NCBI GenBank assembly: GCA_916613615.1
Contig: OU744730.1
Location: 35,511,315 to 35,575,314, forward strand
DNA length: 64,000 bases
From: Steromphala cineraria
Taxonomy: Eukaryota; Mollusca; Gastropoda; Trochida; Trochidae
Direction of reading: 5' to 3'
Shown here: piece by piece, positions 55,997 to 64,000 of the stretch
Layout: the number at the start of each line of letters is the position of its first letter
Position numbering within the stretch: the first letter of the stretch is position 1
Program-made: the position numbers and the translations under genes
The notes under the pieces: model-generated
Told to the model about the DNA's origin: nothing
Databases searched by the model: none
The model's input: only the letters and a program-made list of their open reading frames with translations

Positions 55997-56184
55997 TACA
56001 AAAAATAAAAACTCGAAATTTCTAGAAATTTCTAGATACACACTAGAAAATTTCTAGATACGTTCTAGAAAATTTCTAGATACACACTAGAAAATTTCTA
56101 GATATGTTCTAGAAAATTTCTAGATACGTTCTAGAAAATTTCTAGAAATTTCTAGAAAGGGGGTACTTTCTTTCTGGTTTAACT
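55997..56184 (-). repeat. Right inverted arm of the 11.7-kb element
   Basis: Units TCTAGATACACACTAGAAAA and TCTAGATACGTTCTAGAAAA alternate, a roughly 26-28-bp periodicity, ending GGTTTAACTGTACT. Confidence 0.75.
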
Positions 56185-56188
56185 GTAC

Positions 56189-56376
56189 TACTCCTACTAA
56201 ATCAATTAAGATATCATTCTGAAAAGTAAGAATTTTTATATAGTGATTCCTGACAAAGACGCATTTATTTTATTATCAAGAATCCAAGATGGTCAATATG
56301 TCAATTATATTGAATTTTCAATTAGATTTCATGAAATTCATTGAAAAGAATACATTTCCTGATCAATCAATTCAAT
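56189..56376 (+). repeat. Continuation of the TTTTAGCTCACC repeat core
   Basis: ACTCCTACTAAATCAATTAA, ATATCATTCTGA, GTGATTCC and CAAGATGGTCAATATGTC match the unit at 41894-42520 in diverged form. This identifies the sequence into which both the 11.7-kb element and the LINE inserted. Confidence 0.75.
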
Positions 56377-58678
56377 GTCATTATATTTTATTTTTTTTTT
56401 TTTTTTTTTTATTCCACTTTTTTTGTAATACAGCACATCATGAGGAATCATTCAAGTCAGTAAAGTATAATTGACAATATATAATGAACAGTACAGTTGA
56501 TTAGCTGTCGCTATTGAAACAAGTTGTGGCAGCTGGACCAGAATTTTACAAATTTATTATAGTTACAATTTGAATATGCTATAGTTTTCGTTATGTTGTA
56601 GTAGTTTGCTAACTCTCTCTGGATATGCGTAACAGATAAAGTACCCTTTTTTAGGTAGCATTTGAAAATTGAATCTTTTATGACTAGACATAATGCATTT
56701 AATGGATCATTTCTTTTGGAAGGGAACCCGAAGAGAACATTTTGTTTAGTGAATTTAATATTTATTTCCGCCTGGATATTTATCCAATTTTCAAGCTTGG
56801 TCCAGAGAGAGTGAACATGTTCACAATTCCATAATACATGAGAAATATCAGCAGTGAACTTATTACAGTGTGTACATAAGGGGGAATCTTTGTATCCTAT
56901 CTTATATAAATATTTACCAACAGGTAAGATTTGATTGATAATTCTATATTGAAGCCAACGTAATTGTACACTATCAGTAGATCGAAACGGAATTTCATTT
57001 ATATTTCTCCATTCTTGATCTGTGAAACTATTTAAATCGGTCTCCCATTGCTGATTAGCCGATGTCCTATGAAATTTTGAATCTAATAAAACATTATAAT
57101 AAAACTTAGATCCCTTTTGGCTATTTAGGAGTAAACAATGATTTAATGGCATCATTGGATACGCTAGTGGGGTACTTTCATGTGACCCTAAAGTTTTCAG
57201 ATACATATCAACAGCATTTCTTAATCCATTATAAGTCAAAAAGTTACAGGAAATATTATACATATCCTTAAATTCTAAGTAAGAAAATAGCTTACCATTG
57301 TCAGCTATCAAATCTTTTATAAATCTTACACCCGCTTCATCCCATTTTTTTATATATATGTAATTTTTATCGATTTGTTCTCTATCATTATACCATAAGA
57401 ATTGAGAATATGCATCCTCTCGTGATTTCTTATATATATTCAAGAAGAAACTCCAAGATAAAACTACCTCACGCCAAAAAGAATTTCTAATTGTATTGAC
57501 GATATGGACCTTGATATAATTTGCATCCATATCTAAGATTTTGGGTGGAACAATATTCGCTTCAAAAAGGAATGTTTTAAAAGCGGTATCCGAAAGATGT
57601 AAACGACGGAGACAAGAAATTTTTTGTGAAGCAATGATATCTTTTATAATAGGAACCTTGAAACCTCCGTCCGGAATATTACTCGTTACCCGGTCCCTCT
57701 TAATCTTATCTGGTTTTTCGTTCCAAATAAATCGAAAACAGTTTGTTTGAAATGTTTCTATGATATCTTCAGATGGTGCCGGGAGAGTAGAAAATAAATG
57801 ATTAAGTTTTGGCAGTAAAAGTGATTTCAAAACTGTATTACGTCCAAAGGGCGTCAGTATCCTACTTTTCCATAAATGCATTGAGTGTTCTATCTCTTTA
57901 AATTTATCTTTGTAGTTAATATCTACCATATTTTCAAGATCGATGTCAAATCTTATACCCAAAAGTTTGAAATTTATTGTCCAATCCATTTTGTTGTCCT
58001 GAAGAAGTTTCATTCGACAGCGTTTTTTTGAACCAATCCAAATCAATTTAGTCTTGTCAATATTCACTCGTAAACCAGAAAAGCGTTCAAAAAAGTTCAG
58101 AGTGATTAAAACTGCTTGTAAACAGGTTTTAGTGCCATCCAACATTAAAGATGTGTCGTCTGCAAACTGTGCTAACAAGTGTTCGATAGAACCAATCTTT
58201 ATTCCCTTGATAAGTTTATTGTCTTTTATCAGTCTTGCTAGGATTTCAGTGCAGATTATAAAAATGTATGGTGAAATTGGGTCCCCTTGGCGACAGCCCC
58301 GACCAAGTTTAAAAAAGGAGCTAGCAAAACCGTTCACTAATACACACGATTCAGAGTTTTCATAAAGTATTTTAATCCATTTCCGAATTGAAGGTCCAAA
58401 GTTCAAAAAGGTTAAAGCATTTTGAATAAATCCCCAGTCCAGAGAGTCAAACGCCTTTTCGAAATCAATGAGCATTAGCAGACCTGGAATCTGATAGGTA
58501 TCCACATATTCCATTACGTCATATACTTGTCTTGTTACTTCTGCCATGTATCTACCCTGAATAAAACCCTTTTGTTCTTCACTAACGATGGAAGGGAGAT
58601 TTGGTTTTATCCTCTGAGCTATCGCTGAAGAAGCAAGTTTGTAAGTAATGTTGAGTAATGATATTGGTCATTATATTT
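56377..58678 (-). mobile_element. 5'-truncated LINE with 12-bp target duplication and poly(A) tail
   Basis: GTCATTATATTT at 56377-56388 recurs at 58667-58678. The element (56389-58666) ends, on the minus strand, with a pure A tract of about 20 (plus-strand T run 56391-56411). It starts abruptly within the RT domain. These are the marks of target-primed insertion of an L1/Tx1-like LINE. Confidence 0.92.
56511..58666 (-). pseudogene. LINE ORF2: reverse transcriptase (N-terminally truncated) and C-terminal zinc region
   Basis: The minus-strand frame is open from the 5' truncation (PISLLNITYKLASSAIAQRI) to a stop at 56511, about 715 codons with no interruption. Counting from the first Met (58547), RT motifs are DFEKAFDSLDW (28-38, catalytic Asp present), RQGDPISPYIF (86-96) and FADD (128-131). 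A thumb region with FGRNTVLKSLLLPKL follows and, near the end, a zinc knuckle (C558, C561, H570, C575). The endonuclease and the first RT blocks are missing. RT nicks-and-copies at the target using the element RNA. The undamaged frame indicates a fairly young copy, but it is dead by truncation. Confidence 0.9.
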
Positions 58679-59525
58679 GTATTGATACGCTTGTTGTTAT
58701 ATTTATCAACACTATAAATACAGTTACAAAAAAATGTATGAATCATCTTTATCTGCGAACAGCCTGAAGCATGACTGTTTTAATAAATCCTTTTTAGTAA
58801 AACATAAAATGATAAAAGTTGTTCACTCCATCAGTGGGTTACATAATTCCTGACACTTCATATATGGCAAATAACATAGCCAGTGAGGGATAAATATACA
58901 TTTTTTAATCATCTATATCTGATTACGGTCTGAACAATGATTATCTAGATAATTATAATGATCATTCAATTCAAACAAATCCTTTTCAAAAGCATTTAAA
59001 ATTATTAAATTTGTTCACTCCCAACACTAACTGTTACGTTTTTTACTCCTTTGTTCCCATGCAATTAATTTATTCCAAATTGAAAATTTTGGTTAATGAA
59101 TAACAAGTTATCTTTTATTTTGTTTGTCATGCTAATAAAAGATATCATTTAATATTCATCTTCAAAACTAATTGAACAGCTGTCTGAACAATTCTTTTTT
59201 TACAAAGTCTTTCTCACCAATTCTCTCTGTTAGTTAAGATACTTCAATAAACATATTACTGAGTTGACCTCCAGATTATTTCCATTGCAAACCTCCTTCT
59301 ACCCCCACCCCTTCTATCCCCCCTTTCCCTCCTCCCATTTTTTCTCCTGTCCTTCCATTGGAAACCTCTCTTCTATCCCACATTCCTTCCAGCCATAATC
59401 AATTATCATATAAAAGATGGTTACACAATTAAACCATATTACCACATATAAACCTCAGGTGTCATAATCGTGTCATTTTGGAGGTAATTCTTTTCTCGGG
59501 TAAACCTGCTTTCAATGTCACATCG
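58679..59525. other. No gene recognised
   Basis: AT-rich with a C/T-rich patch (59295-59350). It may be the diverged continuation of the repeat that the LINE entered. Confidence 0.4.
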
Positions 59526-59600
59526 CATCTCACCGGGACATTCTAGAATATCCCAGGGACAGTCTATAGAATGTCCCAGGGACATTCTAGAATAATTTTT
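59526..59600. repeat. Palindromic array of GGGACATTCTAGAAT units
   Basis: CGGGACATTCTAGAATATCC, CAGGGACAGTCTATAGAATG and CCCAGGGACATTCTAGAATA follow one another. Each is close to its own reverse complement. Layout is like the subterminal arrays at 37885 and 44494. Confidence 0.8.
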
Positions 59601-59719
59601 ATTTTTACTTTACTTTTTTATATATTTTACATTTTATACAAGACTCATAACTTGTAAACATTACGAAACAAACAAATGGATTTGTAAAATTTGAATTTTT
59701 AACAAATTCTGATTTAACG

Positions 59720-59797
59720 TTTCAAGCGGGATTCCAACCTGCAACCTCTATGTTGTTAAACAGCGCTCTTGCTGCCTGAGCTACCGAGGCTTGTTGT
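59720..59797 (-). repeat. tRNA-like sequence (pseudo-tRNA or SINE head)
   Basis: Minus strand GCCTCGGTAGCTCAGGCAGC, then AAGAGCGC: a good A-box and D-arm (GCTC/GAGC pair). Then a weak anticodon arm with TTTAAC, and GCAGGTTGGAATCCCGC, a B-box-like T-arm with four of five pairs. The acceptor stem pairs at about five of seven positions. The anticodon is not assignable with confidence and the B-box has GGTTGG for GGTTCG, so it is probably not a working tRNA. Confidence 0.45.
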
Positions 59798-59799
59798 CA

Positions 59800-60242
59800 G
59801 CAAATGTTCATTTTGTTGTGTCATCACTGACACTGTAATTTTTATATACATAATGTTACATATATATCAAATTTGATTCTAAAATCGTATGCAAAGTGTA
59901 TATTTAAAGTCTTTTGTGAAGAGCTGCTGTTAAACAGACAACTTGCAAGGATTGCATGGCCGAGTTTGTGCGATACTTACAGCGTTATTATATATTTCAA
60001 TATTTTTACCGAGTTTTTCGTCCTTTCCTTCGCTTTACATTCGGGGTCAGGGAAACCCTAGGGCCTACGGCCCACAGGTTTCCCCTCACCCCTCATGTTT
60101 ACATTTCAATAAAACCCTAGGGACAGGTTAATATCCTTTACATCATTCATTTTAAGGTGAGCTTCTGTTCCCTCGGTACTTTTATTTTAACAAAGTGGGG
60201 AGCGGGGTATGTGAGCTTTGCTCACTTCTTTACTTGTTTGTA
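59800..60242 (+). repeat. End of a GTGAGC-type repeat
   Basis: 60155-60240 contains TTTTAAGGTGAGCTTCTG and GTATGTGAGCTTTGCTCACTT. Such words match the TTTTAGCTCACC head at 41812, suggesting the far end of the same repeat class. Upstream is AT-rich and empty of genes. Confidence 0.35.
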
Positions 60243-60540
60243 TGTGCGCACATGCAAATAATTTTACTAGAAAAAGTTGAAAAGTTATCAACTTTCGTGC
60301 ATGATATTACAATAACCAAGTGGCTCGCGATAAGAGCATAAAATTGCCTTCAATTTGGTATATCATTTGTGCGCACATACAAATAATTATACTAGAAAGG
60401 CCGCAAAAATAAATACTTATGCTCTTGATATTTCACTAATCAAGTGGCACGCTATAAAGCATGATACATCGATGGAAAGAGAATATAATTGCCTTCAACT
60501 TGGTATATCATTTGTATATGCGCATAGAGAAATAGATGCA
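60243..60540 (+). repeat. Tandem repeat, about 2.3 copies of a ~125-140-bp unit
   Basis: TGTGCGCACATGCAAATAAT (60243) recurs at 60368 as TGTGCGCACATACAAATAAT. AAGTGGCTCGCGATAAGAGC and AAGTGGCACGCTATAAAGC, and AATTGCCTTCAATTTGGTAT and AATTGCCTTCAACTTGGTAT, keep the same order. Confidence 0.8.
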
Positions 60541-61427
60541 AGAAGCCCCGCAAAATGTTTTGATGTCTTCTTGACATCGGCAATTTTTTAACGGGGTTCG
60601 CCATGACAATACTTACATGATCAGTTATGATGAAGTACAGGGTTTTTGACCACTTCCGGGCATCGCCTTGATGTAAGGTTTTTTTCACCATTAATAAACG
60701 AGCATGATCAGAATTTTGTTTTGAGAATTTTGAATATTTTTTATTCGGGGCCTCGCCATGAGATATAGGCTGAATTAACCCTTAGCCCCAAAACTTCAAC
60801 ATTCAATATCAGCTTTACTGAAATTCAAAAATAAAGTTCCGTGTTATTCGAGGGTGTGAAACATTTAGCATATATGTCGGGCTAGATGTTCCTTTCGAGA
60901 ACACCCTATGTCATGGCTTATGTTGCCCAGTACCTGGGACGTCCCGGCGGGTGGGTCCGTGGAACCTATCAAAACTTTTGTAATCCACAAATGACAATCA
61001 GAACTTCACTGACGTAGATGGTAGTTGCGTTCCCGACTCGCCACCTCGTCGCCTAGGAAGTCAACAAAAAAACGCATCAAGGTGAAAAAAAGTTTGGAGA
61101 ATTTCCGCCGCTGGCGGTGCCGTCGGCAAGGGCGGCATGTCGGGTGAAAAGACATCCGAGTGTTAGAATGTGTCTGGAACTTTGAAATGTCCAGATTTTC
61201 GACTTTGTATGAAAAAAAACCTGGGTTTAGCCGAGACAAACGTCCAAATGTGTGAATTTTACATGGCCTTTGGAGCTGTCGGTGCCGATGGTAAAATGGT
61301 TTCAAATGCTTTTAAATGGCGGCCAATGATTGTCGATAAAGCTCACATTGGATTTCTCTGTAAAATGCTCTTGAGTTGTCGTTCTTTCTTGCATATGTCT
61401 AAATCTTTTTCAATCAATTACAGATAA
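60541..61427. other. No gene supported
   Basis: Contains two short frames (61305-61006 minus, 61170-61427 plus) with no recognised domain. Possibly the 5' region of the piggyBac element. Confidence 0.35.
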
Positions 61428-64000
61428 TTCAGAGGATTCCAAGACCGAAACCTAGAAGCCTGAGGACTCAGAGTTTTGAGGGGCCGTTTTCCTCCAGCGA
61501 TGACGAGTTTATTTCCGAAGTCCATGCTTACCAAGCTTCTGATATGGAGACAACAGACGAGAGTGATAGTGAGAATGATAGTGAGAGTGATAGACAGAGT
61601 GATAGTGACGGATTGGTTTTGGACATGGACAGTGATACAGATATAAGAAACGTTGCAAGAAATATACTAGCTGCTACGGGCGGAGCTGCCAGGGCTGGTG
61701 GTACTTCCACAGAAGATGAGTTCAGTGGCTTTGATGAGCAATACAATGATATGGACACAAATTATAGAGGGGTGATTTCATGTCCAAATGGAAGGAAGGG
61801 CCGAGGCCACGTGGATGTATTGATTTGCCTTTCAGTGGCAAGACTGAGTTGGGACAATTCAGAGAAATGCCAGAGCAACCACAACCTATTGACTATTTCA
61901 ACCTGTTCATAAATGAAGAGGACTATGGAATGAGAAATAGAAACCAATACCATATATGACCGGGTATAAGCCGACCCCGCATATAAACCGACCCCCTTTC
62001 TCAACCCCCCAAATTCCAGTCAAAACCTAGTATCTCATGTATAGACCGACCCCCCTCTTCGCAGCTCATATTTTGCTGACAGTAAGTCGATATGATGCCA
62101 GTTGCATTGAAACTAAAAGCTCATGAATCCTCAAATGACACGTTAATTTTAAGATGTATATTATTTTAAAAAACTATAAAAGAAATTATAAGTGTTCACT
62201 TACGGTGTTTGTTGTTTGTTTTAATCATATTACATATTATTCTCGACAAATTGTTAACGAACGACAGTCAACAACCTTTGGTGCATGAAGTATTTGCTGG
62301 AAATGAGATATTTGTGACAAGCCTTTTCATTGGCTAAATTATGTAGGTCAACCAATCAGCAAGTCGGTTTAAAAAGATCTACGAAACATAAAACGTGGTC
62401 GTATTAATTTCACGACAACATTTTGTCGATACAATATTGAATGTGTAAATATATCATATTTTCTGAAACTTTTCTATATTTTATTTTTCAAACTTAACAT
62501 GCAGTTAATTGAAATATTTGTGTATATAAAGGTCGAAGAATGATGATCAGAAATATAACCATGAGGAAAAAATTATATAAGGAATGTTATTCGTTGTCAC
62601 GAAATTACGATTGAAATTCAAAGTAATGTAAAACATTGTGCTTTCACGAGTGTATCTTGGACAAAGATATGATTGAATTTCGATAAGATATGATTGATAA
62701 GTTTGAAAATATGTCTTATTAATACTTTAAAATGGACAACAAGTCTTTTGAAGTGATAACTCTTGATAATATTTGAAAAACCGGGTTTCAATTGCCGATC
62801 GTGGATGCGAGTGAAGCCACATCGATCTGCCGAAATCTAACAGTACGTGAAGGTTGCTTGAATATATTTTCATCTTCCCGTTGCATATTAATATATCTTT
62901 ATATATTTTTCAACTTCTCTTTGTATTAAAAACAACAACACAACAAAAGTATTTTTATTTTACAAGTTCAATATAGAAATGACCTCGATGATTGTGCATG
63001 TTGCTTCCTGTGTAAACATCGACTCGCTGACTCGCTGGGCTGACGATACTCGTGCTTGGTCTCTTGATTTTTTTCATCTGCATCATATAACTCAGGTATA
63101 GGCCGACCCCCCTCTCTGACCCCCTAATTTCTGGTGTCAAATTCTCGGCTTATACCCGGTCATATACGGTAGATATTTTCATCAAGAATGTGACGGCAAG
63201 GTTCTTCCCCCCCCCCCCTGTTCGAGGTTGCACCAGTGGAAGAATACGAATGCGGAGATGAAAGTATTCATAGCAATGACTATCACCATGTCCTTAGTTG
63301 TACAGAGAAACTTTTACCGGTGATGTGACGTCGACGCCTTTCTTCCCAAAGTGTATGCCCAGGGACAGGTTTTGGCTCTTGCTCACATACCATCACCTAT
63401 CTGATAACAGTACAATCAATAAGCTTCTTGTATAATGGCATCATACATCAGTTTTCCAGAGTTTACATACCGCATCAACATATCTCTATTGATGTTGGTT
63501 CCTTGGAAAGGCAACCTCAGCTTCAAGGTTTACAACCCTGACAAACCAAAGAAATATAGAATAAAAGCATTACATGTTGTGCGACTCTCACAATGGATAT
63601 GTTTGTAAATTCAAACTCTACACTTTAAGAACCAACGAAGCTGTTTCTTAAGGTGGGAAAACGTATGATTTGGTCATCGATTTGGTTACGGAATATTCCG
63701 GTAAAGGATATCATGTTTACATGGACAATTTTTATTCATCTGTGACATTGTACATAAACATGTGGGAGTGTGGTTTTGTGGCGACGGGGACGTTGAGAGG
63801 TAGTTGTAAAGAAATTCCGAGAAAATGAAAAGAAAACAAAAGAATGCAGAGAAGGGTTCCGTGTTGCAACAGCACAATCAAGACCTTCTACTCGTCAGGT
63901 ATGAGGACAGGAAATCAGTCTTGCTTATGTCCACTGTTGAAGACGCACAAGCTATTGACACGGGCAAAAAGAACAGGGTGACTGGAGAACCACATACAAA
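61428..64000 (+). pseudogene. piggyBac transposase pseudogene, split by a MITE and cut by the right edge
   Basis: N-terminal piece (61428-61947): an acidic Ser/Asp-rich stretch (SDSENDSESDRQSDSD), then FSGKTELGQFREMPEQPQ and IDYFNLFINEED in a shifted frame, typical of the start of the DDE_Tnp_1_7 domain. After the MITE (61950-63169), the rest follows in several frames: AEMKVFIAMTITMSLV, TPFFPKCMPRDRFWLL, a KPKKYRIKALHVVRLSQW block, then GKGYHVYMDNFYSS (third catalytic Asp in DNFYSS) and GFVATGTLRGSCKEIPR. The order matches piggyBac, which moves between TTAA sites. Stops and frameshifts occur throughout, including a poly(C) run at 63205-63220. The C-terminal zinc finger is outside the window. 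Confidence 0.85.
61950..63169. mobile_element. 1.22-kb Tc1/mariner-type MITE inserted in the piggyBac gene
   Basis: TA at 61948-61949 and 63170-63171 flank ends reading CCATATATGACCGGGTATAA (left) and, complemented, CCGTATATGACCGGGTATAA (right). These continue GCCGACCCC or GCCGAGAATT. The TA duplication and ~25-bp ends fit a Tc1/mariner/pogo-type MITE. Inner CCGACCCCCCTC words recur near both ends. The interior is AT-rich and non-coding. Confidence 0.9.

Larger units (their letters stand above)
44494..56184. mobile_element. Putative 11.7-kb TIR element interrupting a tandem repeat
   Basis: The left arm (44494-44685) and right arm (55997-56184) are inverted relative to each other. Both start AGTTARAC on their own strand, have an ACCCC word about 28 bp in, consist of TCTAGAAATTTTCTAGA-type units, and end at CTAGAAATTTCGAGTTTTTA. 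Outside, GTAC is present on both sides (44490-44493, 56185-56188). Removing the interval joins GATTTCAGGCCAA to TACTCCTACT, which lines up base for base in length with the repeat unit at 42050 (GATTTCAGGAAAAAGACTAC...). The inside holds LINE tails, a smaller TIR element, tRNA-like sequences and no recognised transposase. The superfamily is unknown. Confidence 0.6.

Noticed and set aside
59720..59797. A functional tRNA gene
   Set aside because: The acceptor stem pairs poorly, the B-box is altered and the anticodon arm is irregular; treated as tRNA-like repeat.
1..64000. CRISPR array or bacterial operon
   Set aside because: Tandem repeats here have no unique spacers of fixed length, and the window has introns, LINEs and LTR elements typical of an animal genome.

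Overview
This is eukaryotic DNA, almost certainly from an invertebrate and most likely a bivalve mollusc. That assignment is an inference. It rests on short fragmented reading frames, very high repeat content, and repeat types typical of bivalves: the TTTAGCTCATCTGGCC...GTCCGTCCGT family, AAGGTCAAAGGTCAAGGTCA-bearing repeats, and an element with a ~169-bp tandem core plus (CCGT)n. No bacterial-style operon is present. Apart from one host exon, the recognisable coding sequence is transposon-derived.

Layout: 1-2450 is a large fold-back element with 88-bp tandem repeats in its outer arms. 4377-5333 holds a 5'-truncated LINE inside a ~78-bp direct duplication. 7615-8870 (minus) is a second LINE remnant. 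9346-11290 (minus) is a Gypsy remnant abutting a broken multidomain gene (11311-13300, minus). 16479-18675 (minus) is a pogo-type transposase with a C-terminal zinc finger, the best-preserved gene here. 21095-27894 (minus) is a complete-length but inactivated Gypsy element with both short LTRs, PBS, PPT and a GGCGA target duplication. Its integrase is split by a ~2-kb element with TATCCCCCGCAA ends and a 169-bp tandem core.

28924-31330 is two blocks of the TTTAGCTC repeat. 31436-35590 is a decayed DIRS-type tyrosine-recombinase retrotransposon. 35893-39000 holds several fold-back hairpins and a MITE-like element. 39399-39500 is the one recognised host exon (VPS35, retromer), flanked by consensus splice sites. 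40344-44490 is further dispersed repeat. 44494-56184 appears to be one ~11.7-kb element with ~190-bp inverted arms of TCTAGAAATTTTCTAGA units; it holds LINE tails, a smaller TIR element and tRNA-like sequences. 56377-58678 is a LINE with a 12-bp target duplication. 59526-60540 holds palindromic and tandem repeats. 61428-64000 is a piggyBac transposase pseudogene split by a 1.22-kb MITE and running off the right edge.

The genes do not form a pathway. The window reads as a transposon graveyard, probably a long intron or the 5' region of VPS35, with at least three clear cases of nesting (hAT-like or pearl-like into Gypsy, MITE into piggyBac, large TIR element into a tandem repeat) that give relative insertion ages.
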